DNA of 14,855 bases from Desulfobacteraceae bacterium (GTDB taxonomy: Bacteria > Desulfobacterota > DSM-4660 > Desulfatiglandales > Desulfatiglandaceae): NCBI GenBank assembly GCA_030611815.1, contig JAUWPC010000041.1, positions 1-14,855 of the forward strand, in the 5' to 3' direction. Positions 7,422 to 14,276 of this stretch are shown one piece after another. The position numbers and the translations under genes are program-made. The notes under the pieces were generated by a model that had not been told where the DNA came from, searched no databases, and worked only from the letters and a program-made list of their open reading frames with translations. The stretch's first letter is position 1, and each line of letters begins with the position of its first letter.

Positions 7422-7491
7422 AAATCGCACTGGAAAGGCCCACTTGCCCGAAACCGATTTTGCCAACTTTGTTTCAAAAAGAAGACTTACA

Positions 7492-8046
7492 ATGAAAAAG
7501 ATCATTCAAGGCATATCCCTCACAATATTTTCAATGATAATGTGTGTCAGTTTTTTTATTTGCATGGCCCATGCAGGCAATAGTGCAGAAATAGTATCCG
7601 TTCAAAACAAAAAAGGGATTCTTGAAAACAAGATATCAGATATTGCAGAAAAATACATTGGCATACCTTATGGATTCGGCAAAGATCTTAAAAAATCCAG
7701 GGCATTAGACAACTCTCATCTATTCTGTTTGATTTATCATGAAGCTGCCAAACAAGCAGGACTGAGATTTAAAGGATACATGCCAATGAAAAGGCTTTTA
7801 AGGAATACGGTTGAGGTTCAGCGCGATGAATTGAAAAACGGTGATTTAATTGTTCTAAATGACGGGCATGCTGCGCTCATATACAAAGTTGGGAATCACG
7901 ATAACTTTCATATGATTTATGCGTCTTCAAAAAGGCGCCAGGTCATTTCTTTTAATAGCCAGAATGTAGTTTTTGAAGTATATTGGCTGAAAAATCTAAA
8001 AGGTTTTTTTAGGTTAACTGAAAATATGTTTGTTTCGGATGACTAA
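7492..8046 (+). CDS. Exported NlpC/P60-like protein with Asn at the catalytic Cys position
   Basis: 184 aa. Residues 1-28 are a signal peptide: MKK, a hydrophobic core (IIQGISLTIFSMIMCVSFFICM), then AHA-G as a likely signal peptidase I site. The mature part resembles a cell-wall hydrolase of the NlpC/P60 fold: AEKYIGIPYGFGKD (52-65), ALDNSHLFCLIYHEA (71-85) where active members have D-C-S-G-[LF], NGDLIVLNDGHAALIYK (116-132) with the expected catalytic His H126, and FHMIYASS (139-146) for the third site. Position 74 is Asn rather than Cys and Gly is replaced by His, so peptidase activity by the usual mechanism is unlikely; it may bind peptidoglycan. The open frame extends upstream to 7282 but the signal peptide fixes the start at 7492. 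Base composition is visibly AT-richer than in the neighbours, hinting at transfer. Confidence 0.72.
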   Translation: MKKIIQGISLTIFSMIMCVSFFICMAHAGNSAEIVSVQNKKGILENKISDIAEKYIGIPYGFGKDLKKSRALDNSHLFCLIYHEAAKQAGLRFKGYMPMKRLLRNTVEVQRDELKNGDLIVLNDGHAALIYKVGNHDNFHMIYASSKRRQVISFNSQNVVFEVYWLKNLKGFFRLTENMFVSDD

Positions 8047-8080
8047 TGATGAAATTGACTAAAAGAGGTTTAATACCGCC

Positions 8081-8086
8081 AAGAGG
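8081..8086 (+). promoter_or_regulatory. Ribosome-binding site aagagg supporting the infA TTG start
   Basis: AAGAGG six bases before TTG at 8093. No ATG or GTG nearby gives a full-length IF-1, so this site fixes the start. Confidence 0.65.
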
Positions 8087-8092
8087 TATATC

Positions 8093-8311
8093 TTGAGTCG
8101 GGACGATTTAATAAAACTGGATGGTGTAGTGACCAAGGTTCTGGGCCCCGGGATTATGGAAATTCGTTGCGATAATGACATTACCGTTAGGGGCCGTCTT
8201 GCCGGGCGGATGAAGAAATTCCGAATTAAGGTGATGGTTGGAGACCGTGTCGAAGTAAGTGTCTCACCGTATGATCCCTCCCATGGTTTAATTACCTTTC
8301 GCCATAAATGA
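8093..8311 (+). CDS. infA: Translation initiation factor IF-1 (TTG start)
   Basis: 72 aa, the standard IF-1 length and a single S1/OB-fold domain. Characteristic stretches are GVVTKVLGPGIMEIRCDND (strands 1-3), GRLAGRMKKFRIKVMVGDRVEV and SPYDPSHGLITFRHK, which parallel the family's SGKMRKxxIRI-x-GDxVxVELSPYDLTxGRIxxR. IF-1 binds the 30S A-site during initiation. The N-terminus is initiated at TTG behind aagagg. It sits 46 bases after the exported NlpC-like gene and outside any ribosomal-protein operon, so it may be an additional infA copy, as several Proteobacteria have more than one. That is inference, as the rest of the genome is not visible. Confidence 0.93.
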   Translation: MSRDDLIKLDGVVTKVLGPGIMEIRCDNDITVRGRLAGRMKKFRIKVMVGDRVEVSVSPYDPSHGLITFRHK

Positions 8312-8760
8312 TAGGCGGGATAGTAAGAATCGCAACTCGAAATTTGAGCTGTTTCGAAGGGACTCCAATCCAGCAACAACTGCCATAACCTCTATAATTT
8401 TTACTCATTAGTGTCCATCCAGAAATGAGATAGTTTTTGCAAGATCAAGGAAGACGAAGATTTTAACCACAGGAATACATTCGGGTATTTCGAGGATTAA
8501 AATTTGAGTCTGACGCTGAGATTGCGGAAAATAGCCATTTATGGATCGACACTCACTATCAATCACTCCTGCGTCGTCCAATTCGATCACCGTATAGACC
8601 CTCCGGTAAAGAATAAATGACAGGGCAGGTTTTTCATGAATCTGAAGGGGATAGGAGGAGGATTTTTTGTGATAATCCTGAATATCACGATTTAACTTCC
8701 TAATTGTCTTTTTTATTGTTATATTAAAAAGTTATTTAAAATATATACAAGAATGGAAAT
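8312..8760. other. 449-base intergenic region before the phosphonate operon
   Basis: It holds an inverted-repeat element (8410-8553, listed separately), then 8554-8760, which is strongly AT-rich towards the right and probably carries the operon promoter. A strong Shine-Dalgarno-like aggaggagg at 8653-8661 precedes GTG at 8669, which opens only an 8-codon frame ending at 8695. The same bases form a dyad GTGATA (8669-8674) / TATCAC (8683-8688). I could not fix a -35/-10 pair with confidence; tatata-like runs occur at 8720-8747. Confidence 0.5.
8410..8553. mobile_element. Small inverted-repeat (MITE-like) element, ~144 bp
   Basis: The left tip agtgtccatccagaaatg (8410-8427) matches the reverse complement of the right tip (8536-8553, agtgtcgatccataaatg) at 16 of 18 bases, with weaker similarity continuing inward. 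The centre is also self-complementary: attttaacc near 8459 against ggattaaaat near 8493, and aatac/gtatt around an attcgg loop, so the whole unit can fold into a long hairpin. It encodes no transposase. No target-site duplication was evident. Its mobility is inferred from structure only. Confidence 0.65.
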
Positions 8761-9447
8761 ATGAATATGGGCAGAAACGGGCTGGAATATTTCAAGAAAA
8801 CAGGGTTTTTCGATCAAAAGGATGAAGCGCTCAGGCTATTGAAAGATGCTGATGAAATCCTTACGGCGGAAGGCGTTGATTACTGTCTCATGTTTGGTAC
8901 CTTGCTTGGGTTGCTTCGCCACGGTGATTTCATTCCCTGGGATGATGATCTGGATATTATCATCTTTGACATTGAACGATTTGAAAAACGATGCTGGCCC
9001 GGGTTTGAGACGAAAGGGTATTTATTACTCAAAGATGTTCGTATGTTGAGACGCATTCCTTTTCTGCCATTCTTTAAGACCAGGAAACGTTGCGGCTACC
9101 GCATTTACCATGAAACGGGGGAAAGCATACCAGGTGTTTCATGGAAGTTTCCCTGGCTGGGGATATGGGAACACAATCTCAAAGGGGGGGGAATGACCTT
9201 GCCCCCTGAAAAGATCGTCTATAACAAGGAAGACTTTTTCCCATTGCAGAGAAAAAGATTTCATGATTTCTCGGTGTTGATTCCGAATAGATCTGAGAAG
9301 ATTTTGAACACCTATTTCAAATGCAATGACTGGATGGAATACTGCTTTCCATCTGCCTTGAATCACAGAAGATATCGCCCCACCGGGTTTCCGGCAGTCA
9401 AGAAACCCCTGAAAGAGGTCCTCGCCTTTATTGAGTCCGGAGGATGA
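8761..9447 (+). CDS. LicD-family phosphotransferase / nucleotidyltransferase-fold protein
   Basis: 228 aa, cytosolic. The hallmark LicD motif is intact at 46-66: GTLLGLLRHGD, then FIPWDDDLDI, with D61-D63 and D65 as likely metal ligands of the nucleotidyltransferase fold. Known LicD proteins transfer phosphocholine from CDP-choline to sugars of surface glycans. Immediately downstream lie genes for making CMP-2-aminoethylphosphonate, so the inferred donor is CMP-AEP and the product an AEP-decorated saccharide. The acceptor is not visible here. The ATG at 8761 has a second in-frame ATG two codons later; the ribosome site is weak (aatgga). It appears to be the first gene of the operon, 76 bases before aepX. 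Confidence 0.88.
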   Translation: MNMGRNGLEYFKKTGFFDQKDEALRLLKDADEILTAEGVDYCLMFGTLLGLLRHGDFIPWDDDLDIIIFDIERFEKRCWPGFETKGYLLLKDVRMLRRIPFLPFFKTRKRCGYRIYHETGESIPGVSWKFPWLGIWEHNLKGGGMTLPPEKIVYNKEDFFPLQRKRFHDFSVLIPNRSEKILNTYFKCNDWMEYCFPSALNHRRYRPTGFPAVKKPLKEVLAFIESGG

Positions 9448-9523
9448 CTGCGAGCTCGATCTCGCGATGTGTGCGTCTTTTGTGTGAAATATTAACGAGA
9501 ATGTTAAAAATAAGGAGTAGCCT

Positions 9524-10507
9524 ATGAAAAAGACAGAATCACTCAAAAAATTATTGGATTCCCCGGATCTGGAATTCCTGATGGAGGCCCATAACGGTCT
9601 TTCAGCTAAAATTGTTGAAAATGCGGGGTTTAGTTGTATCTGGGCAAGCGGTCTTGCCATTAGCGCATCTATGGGTGTTCGTGACTGTAATGAATTGAGC
9701 TGGACCCAGGTACTGGAAATCGTTGAATTTATGACCGATGCCGTTAAGATCCCCATTCTTCTTGACGGGGATACGGGATACGGCAATTATAACAATATGC
9801 GCCGCCTGGTCAGGAAGCTTGAACAGCGGGGTGTTGCAGGCGTCTGTATCGAAGACAAACTTTTTCCCAAGACAAATAGTTTTGTCGGCGAAAGGCAGCC
9901 TCTTGCCGATATCAAAGAGTTCTGCGGCAAAATCAGGGCAGGGAAGGACAGCCAGGCGGATGACAGCTTTTGTATTGTTGCCAGGGTAGAAGCCTTTATC
10001 TCAGGATGGGGGCTTGCCGAGGCCCTGAAACGGGCAGAGGCCTATCACGAGGCAGGCGCAGACGCGATCCTGATCCACAGTAAGGTCACTGATTCAAGTG
10101 AGATTGGAACCTTCATGCGGGAGTGGGGAAACCGCGGCCCCGTTGTAATCGTTCCCACAAAATACTTTCAGACGCCTACACGTGTGTTTCGGGACAGCGG
10201 TATCAGTGTTGTAATCTGGGCCAACCACCTCCTGCGAAGCGGTATTACGGCCATGGAAAACACGGCCGCGCAGATATATCAATCCCAGTCGCTTGTCCGG
10301 GCCGAGCATGAAATCGCATCCCTGCTGAATGTCTTTGAACTTCAAAATTACGATGAATTACGAGCCGCTGAAAAAAAATACCTGCCGCGGGGAGATGGCG
10401 CCATAGGGCCTGACATCTTAGAACTTCAGAATATTGATGGACCGGCTGTTATCAACCTTCAGGATTTCGATGCACTCCCGGAAACCGGGAAATTTACCCG
10501 GCATTAG
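9524..10507 (+). CDS. aepX: Phosphoenolpyruvate mutase
   Basis: 327 aa. Catalyses the entry step of phosphonate biosynthesis: PEP rearranges to 3-phosphonopyruvate, forming the C-P bond. It is a TIM-barrel member of the isocitrate lyase/PEP mutase superfamily. WASGLAISAS (40-49) is the phosphate-binding loop, DGDTGYG (81-87) provides magnesium-coordinating Asp residues, and EDKLFPKTNS (110-119) is the EDKxxxxxNS signature separating true PEP mutases from lyases. R153 and E155 in ARVEAF also fit. The ATG follows aaggag by six bases. The C-terminal ~60 residues after the barrel (LQNYDELRAAEKKYLP...) are a modest extension. aepY begins 19 bases downstream. The equilibrium favours PEP, so the neighbouring decarboxylase is needed to pull the reaction. 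Confidence 0.96.
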   Translation: MKKTESLKKLLDSPDLEFLMEAHNGLSAKIVENAGFSCIWASGLAISASMGVRDCNELSWTQVLEIVEFMTDAVKIPILLDGDTGYGNYNNMRRLVRKLEQRGVAGVCIEDKLFPKTNSFVGERQPLADIKEFCGKIRAGKDSQADDSFCIVARVEAFISGWGLAEALKRAEAYHEAGADAILIHSKVTDSSEIGTFMREWGNRGPVVIVPTKYFQTPTRVFRDSGISVVIWANHLLRSGITAMENTAAQIYQSQSLVRAEHEIASLLNVFELQNYDELRAAEKKYLPRGDGAIGPDILELQNIDGPAVINLQDFDALPETGKFTRH

Positions 10508-10526
10508 CAAATAAGGAATATAATAT

Positions 10527-11678
10527 ATGATAAAAGCAGGCGACTTCCTGGCGCCATGTTCCGCACTCGGTTATGATTTTTTTACGGGAACCCCCTGTTC
10601 CTATCTCAAACCGTTTATCAACTATGTCATAGACCATGAGGCATTCAATTTTGTTGGTGCCACCAACGAAGGCGATGCAATCGCCATGGCATCGGGCGCC
10701 GTACTGGCGGGCGGGAAAAGCGTCGTCATGTTCCAAAACTCCGGTCTGGGTAATGCGGTAAATCCATTAACATCCCTGGCCCATACTCTACAGATCCCTT
10801 TGCTCCTCATAATCACCCTTCGCGGCGAGCCAGGAGGGCCGCCGGACGAGCCCCAGCATCAACTCATGGGTCCCATTACCCTTTCCATGCTTGATGTCAT
10901 GAGAATCAAATGGGAGTACTTTCCAAACCGGCCGGACGAGATCGATGCCGCTCTCAACAGGGCGGATTCGTATATGGAAGCGGAAGGCCTCCCCTTTGCC
11001 TTTGTCATGAGAAAAAATGATGTGGAACCATATGAATTGAAATCCCCGAAGAACGACAGGACTTTTCATTTTGAGTGCATGAGAAAAGAGAGCTTTGCCG
11101 TTCCTTATAATCAGAGATCAACTCGCGAGGATGCGCTCAGGGTAATACAGGGGATCTCAGACCCGGGAAGCGCCGTTATTGCCACAACCGGCTTTACAGG
11201 CCGCGAACTCTGGGCACTTGACGATCGCGACAACCAACTCTACATGGTCGGTTCCATGGGTTGCGCCCTCCCTTTAGGGCTGGGTATTGCCATCAATAAA
11301 CCGGGGATGAGAATCTATGTGGTGGACGGGGACGGCGCGCTGCTGATGAGGACCGGAACAATGGCTACTGTCGGGGCATACCAGCCCGGAAATCTGGTCC
11401 ATATACTGCTTGACAATGAAGTTCACGATTCCACTGGCGGGCAGAGGACCGTATCGGATGGTGTTTCCTTTTCAACTGTGGCCACGGGTTTCGGCTACAG
11501 ACGCACATTTGCGACCGACAACCTGGATGCGCTGGCCGATTTCCTGCAAACAACCTTTGAGGAGCCGGTCTTTATTCATTTCAAGACCAGGAAAGGTGCA
11601 ATGACAAATCTGGGCAGACCATCCGTGACACCCGTCCATGTAAAGGAACGATTTATTCGCTATCTTCAGAATTATTGA
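10527..11678 (+). CDS. aepY: Phosphonopyruvate decarboxylase
   Basis: 383 aa, thiamine-diphosphate enzyme that decarboxylates 3-phosphonopyruvate to phosphonoacetaldehyde and so drives the PEP mutase step. The N-terminal PYR half has GTPCSYLKPFI (21-31) and NEGDAIAMASG (47-57), with E48 as the ThDP-activating Glu, then NSGLGNAVNPLTSL (71-84). ITLRGEPGGPPDEPQHQLMG (96-115) is typical of Ppd/sulfopyruvate decarboxylase-like proteins. The C-terminal PP half has GSMGCALPLGLG (242-253) and the ThDP/magnesium motif from VVDGDGALLM (265-274) to LLDN (294-297). Both halves are in one chain, unlike two-subunit sulfopyruvate decarboxylases. The aagga ribosome site lies 9 bases from the ATG. Position right after aepX makes the assignment firm. 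Confidence 0.95.
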   Translation: MIKAGDFLAPCSALGYDFFTGTPCSYLKPFINYVIDHEAFNFVGATNEGDAIAMASGAVLAGGKSVVMFQNSGLGNAVNPLTSLAHTLQIPLLLIITLRGEPGGPPDEPQHQLMGPITLSMLDVMRIKWEYFPNRPDEIDAALNRADSYMEAEGLPFAFVMRKNDVEPYELKSPKNDRTFHFECMRKESFAVPYNQRSTREDALRVIQGISDPGSAVIATTGFTGRELWALDDRDNQLYMVGSMGCALPLGLGIAINKPGMRIYVVDGDGALLMRTGTMATVGAYQPGNLVHILLDNEVHDSTGGQRTVSDGVSFSTVATGFGYRRTFATDNLDALADFLQTTFEEPVFIHFKTRKGAMTNLGRPSVTPVHVKERFIRYLQNY

Positions 11679-11693
11679 AAGGCATCTAAGAAT

Positions 11694-13556
11694 ATGAGAA
11701 ATTTGCGGCAGGCCGTTATATTAGCGGCGGGGACCGGTTCCCGGCTCAGGGGTGTTGTGGATGATAAACCCAAAGGATTCTTAAAACTGGGCGAGAAGCC
11801 GATCATTGAAGAATCGATCGCCAAACTGGTACGTTCCGGCGTCACGGATATTGTCATTATAAACGGATACCGGCATGAATACTACGATGCGCTGGCAAAG
11901 AAATATCCCTTTGTCTCGACAATAAAGAACCCTGATTTTGCCGAAACCGGGAGCATGTACTCCTTCTTCATGGCCCGTGAGCGTATCTACGGTGACATCC
12001 TGCTTCTCGAATCAGACCTGATCTATGAATATAATATGCTCCAGACCCTGCATAACTCAATTTATTCCGACTCCATCCTGGTATCGGGCCGGACCGGCCT
12101 CGGTGATGAAGTGTATGTGGGAGTAGACGGGGACACGATTGTCAATTTGTCAAAAGATATAAAGAAAATCAAGCACCTTGGCGGTGAACTTGTAGGCATA
12201 TCACGCATTTCCCTTGATCTTTACCGGGAAATGGTGGGGCATGCAAAGAATATGTTCGATAGACATCCACGATACGACTACGAGGACTGTTTGACCGACC
12301 TGTGCAATAGTCGATCAATCAACTATGACTTTATTGAAAAACCTGCCTGGATGGAAATCGACGATGAAGATCATTACAAGAATGCCCGGGATACTGTTTA
12401 CCCCCTCATAGGGGAAAAGGACCGAGCAGTATCTATAAAAAAGAACATAGAACGCACCGTTTTGCTGAATCCCGGTCCCGCAGCGACCACTGACTCGGTT
12501 AAATATGCAATGGTCGTTGAGGATATATGTCCAAGAGAGCAAGAGTTTGGTGAACTTGTCCAGGGGATCAGGAGGGACCTGGTGAGGATTGTACATGGCG
12601 GGGAACTGTATGAAGCAGTCCTTTTTGCAAGCTCAGGCACCGGTGCCTTAGAAGCGTGTCTGACCTCGGTAATCCCCGATGACAGGACGGCTCTCATTCT
12701 CAACAACGGGGCCTATGGTGAGCGGATGCAACAGATCTGCGACGGATTCGGGATCAGGCACATCGATTATGTAATTGACTGGGGTGAGCCGATCGATTTC
12801 AAAGAGGTTGAAACGATTATCATTGAAAACAAAGATCTAATTTCCCATATAGCGGTGGTCCATCACGAAACAACCGTTGGCATCCTTAACAATCTCACGG
12901 CTGTTTCCAATCTTGCCTCAAAATACCACCTGGAACTTATCGTTGATGCAATGTCCTCCTTTGCAGGAATCCCTATCGATGTCAAAGATTTGGGAATCCA
13001 CTATCTTATGTCATCATCCAACAAATGCATCCAGGGCATGGCGGGGGTTGGATTTGTTATTTGCAACCGCGAGTCTCTTGAGAAGAGCGGAGCTCTGAAG
13101 CCGCGTAATTTCTATTTCAACCTCTATCAGAACTACAGGTTCTTATCTGAAAAAGGCGAGATGCAATTTACACCGCCGGTACAGATATTATATGCCCTTC
13201 GCCAGGCTATTAACGAGTATTTCATTGAAACGGAAGAGGGCCGCGCCGACCGGTATGCCCAAATGTACCGGGTACTGACCGCGGGGCTCAAAAAGCTCGG
13301 TTTTAAATTTCTTATTGAAGAGAAGTTCCATGCTAAAATTCTTACGGCCATAATCGAACCCCGGGATAAAAACTATGATTTTACGGAGATGCACGATTTT
13401 CTGTATTGGCGTGGCTTTACTATTTATCCGGGAAAAGGGGCAAAAGAAGATACCTTTCGGCTCGCCAATATGGGCGCTATCTCTTGTGACGACATAGAAA
13501 AATTCCTTGAAAACCTTCAAGAATATTTAACCCTGAACAATATCAAACTCTCTTGA
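11694..13556 (+). CDS. pntC: Fused phosphonate cytidylyltransferase (PntC-type) / 2-aminoethylphosphonate-pyruvate transaminase
   Basis: 620 aa in two domains. Residues ~1-240 are a LicC/GlmU-like nucleotidyltransferase: AVILAAGTGSRL (7-18) binds nucleotide, KPKGFLKLGEKPI (25-37) carries the catalytic Lys, ETGSMYS (84-90), LLESDLIYE (104-112) with metal ligand D108, and EIDDEDHY (221-228) as second metal site. Residues ~252-620 are a fold-type I PLP aminotransferase of the AEP transaminase group: LLNPGPAATT (257-266), SSGTGALEA (313-321), HHETTVGILNN (390-400), VDAMSSFAG (417-425) with D418, and SSSNKCIQG (440-448) with Schiff-base K444. The transaminase makes AEP from phosphonoacetaldehyde and the cytidylyltransferase activates it with CTP to CMP-AEP. 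The same fusion is known from Treponema denticola. Only 15 bases separate it from aepY and 10 from the next gene. Confidence 0.93.
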   Translation: MRNLRQAVILAAGTGSRLRGVVDDKPKGFLKLGEKPIIEESIAKLVRSGVTDIVIINGYRHEYYDALAKKYPFVSTIKNPDFAETGSMYSFFMARERIYGDILLLESDLIYEYNMLQTLHNSIYSDSILVSGRTGLGDEVYVGVDGDTIVNLSKDIKKIKHLGGELVGISRISLDLYREMVGHAKNMFDRHPRYDYEDCLTDLCNSRSINYDFIEKPAWMEIDDEDHYKNARDTVYPLIGEKDRAVSIKKNIERTVLLNPGPAATTDSVKYAMVVEDICPREQEFGELVQGIRRDLVRIVHGGELYEAVLFASSGTGALEACLTSVIPDDRTALILNNGAYGERMQQICDGFGIRHIDYVIDWGEPIDFKEVETIIIENKDLISHIAVVHHETTVGILNNLTAVSNLASKYHLELIVDAMSSFAGIPIDVKDLGIHYLMSSSNKCIQGMAGVGFVICNRESLEKSGALKPRNFYFNLYQNYRFLSEKGEMQFTPPVQILYALRQAINEYFIETEEGRADRYAQMYRVLTAGLKKLGFKFLIEEKFHAKILTAIIEPRDKNYDFTEMHDFLYWRGFTIYPGKGAKEDTFRLANMGAISCDDIEKFLENLQEYLTLNNIKLS

Positions 13557-13566
13557 TGGAAATCCA

Positions 13567-14253
13567 ATGTTATTAAAGGATGACACCAAATATCCCAATC
13601 TTGCCAAAAGGGAGAGCGACGGTATCTACTGCTACCTGGTACAACGTCGTATTTCGTGTTACATAACACGATTCTGTGTGCAAGCGGGAGTCACGGCCAA
13701 TATGGCAACCCTCATCGACTTTTTTCATGCTATTGCCGGAGCTCTCTTCATCTATTTTGGCTTTCCTATCATAGGGGTATTATTCATTCAGTTATTCGGC
13801 CTCTGGTCCTGCGTGGATGGTGAAATCGCCCGGCTTACAAAGAGTGGGAATAAGCTGGGAGATTTTTACGATACCATGGTCGACAGGGGCGCCGAGCTTC
13901 TTTTTACGAGCGCCCTCCTTCTCTCTGTTCAAAAGGCGGCCCCTGATTTGACGTGGGGAGCCTGGTTCTTTGCCTATATGGGCGCCGTTTTTATGATTAC
14001 GAATTCTTCTGAAAAGTACCGGTCCGCATTTCAACAAAATTATCCAAAGAAGTCTATCGAGTCGTTGTTCTGCTGGATTTGCGCCGGAAGCGATATCCGT
14101 TTCCTCTTTATCTCTATCGTGCTCATAGTTTACGCTTTTTCAGGTTCTGCCGGGATAGTCAAATGGTTTATAATCAGTATGACCTGCGCCCTTTACCTCA
14201 ATCTCATCTTTCGCCTTTGGCGTATATACATACTTTCCACCAGGGGTTCCTGA
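13567..14253 (+). CDS. CDP-alcohol phosphatidyltransferase family protein (candidate phosphonolipid synthase)
   Basis: 228-aa integral membrane protein. The complete family signature D-G-x2-A-R-x8-G-x3-D-x3-D is present: D84, G85, A88, R89, G98, D102 and D106 (sequence DGEIAR... GDFYDTMVD). Hydrophobic helices lie at about 46-62, 64-83, 110-125, 132-147, 175-192 and 198-216. Family enzymes swap CMP of a CDP-activated alcohol for an acceptor hydroxyl. Directly after the CMP-AEP-forming fusion, the probable reaction is transfer of AEP from CMP-AEP to diacylglycerol or a similar lipid alcohol, giving a phosphonolipid. An alternative is an ordinary phospholipid synthase, less likely in this tight operon. 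Ribosome site weak (gatgga); the short 10-base gap suggests coupled translation. Confidence 0.88.
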   Translation: MLLKDDTKYPNLAKRESDGIYCYLVQRRISCYITRFCVQAGVTANMATLIDFFHAIAGALFIYFGFPIIGVLFIQLFGLWSCVDGEIARLTKSGNKLGDFYDTMVDRGAELLFTSALLLSVQKAAPDLTWGAWFFAYMGAVFMITNSSEKYRSAFQQNYPKKSIESLFCWICAGSDIRFLFISIVLIVYAFSGSAGIVKWFIISMTCALYLNLIFRLWRIYILSTRGS

Positions 14254-14276
14254 GCAGCTTGGAGATTTGAACGAAA

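Noticed and set aside
7282..7491. Long N-terminal extension of the exported NlpC-like protein
   Set aside because: It overlaps the small Cys protein in another frame, and a classic signal peptide begins at 7492, so the extension is not translated in all likelihood.
8408..8590. 60-codon leftward frame ending in KTISFLDGH
   Set aside because: It lies almost wholly within the 144-bp hairpin element and has no ribosome site or recognisable domain.
9450..9465. Hairpin gcgag/ctcgc between licD and aepX as a terminator
   Set aside because: Only a 5-bp stem without a following T-run, inside what appears to be one operon.
9139..9786. 215-codon leftward frame
   Set aside because: It spans the antisense of licD's end and aepX's beginning, both solid genes, and shows no domain.
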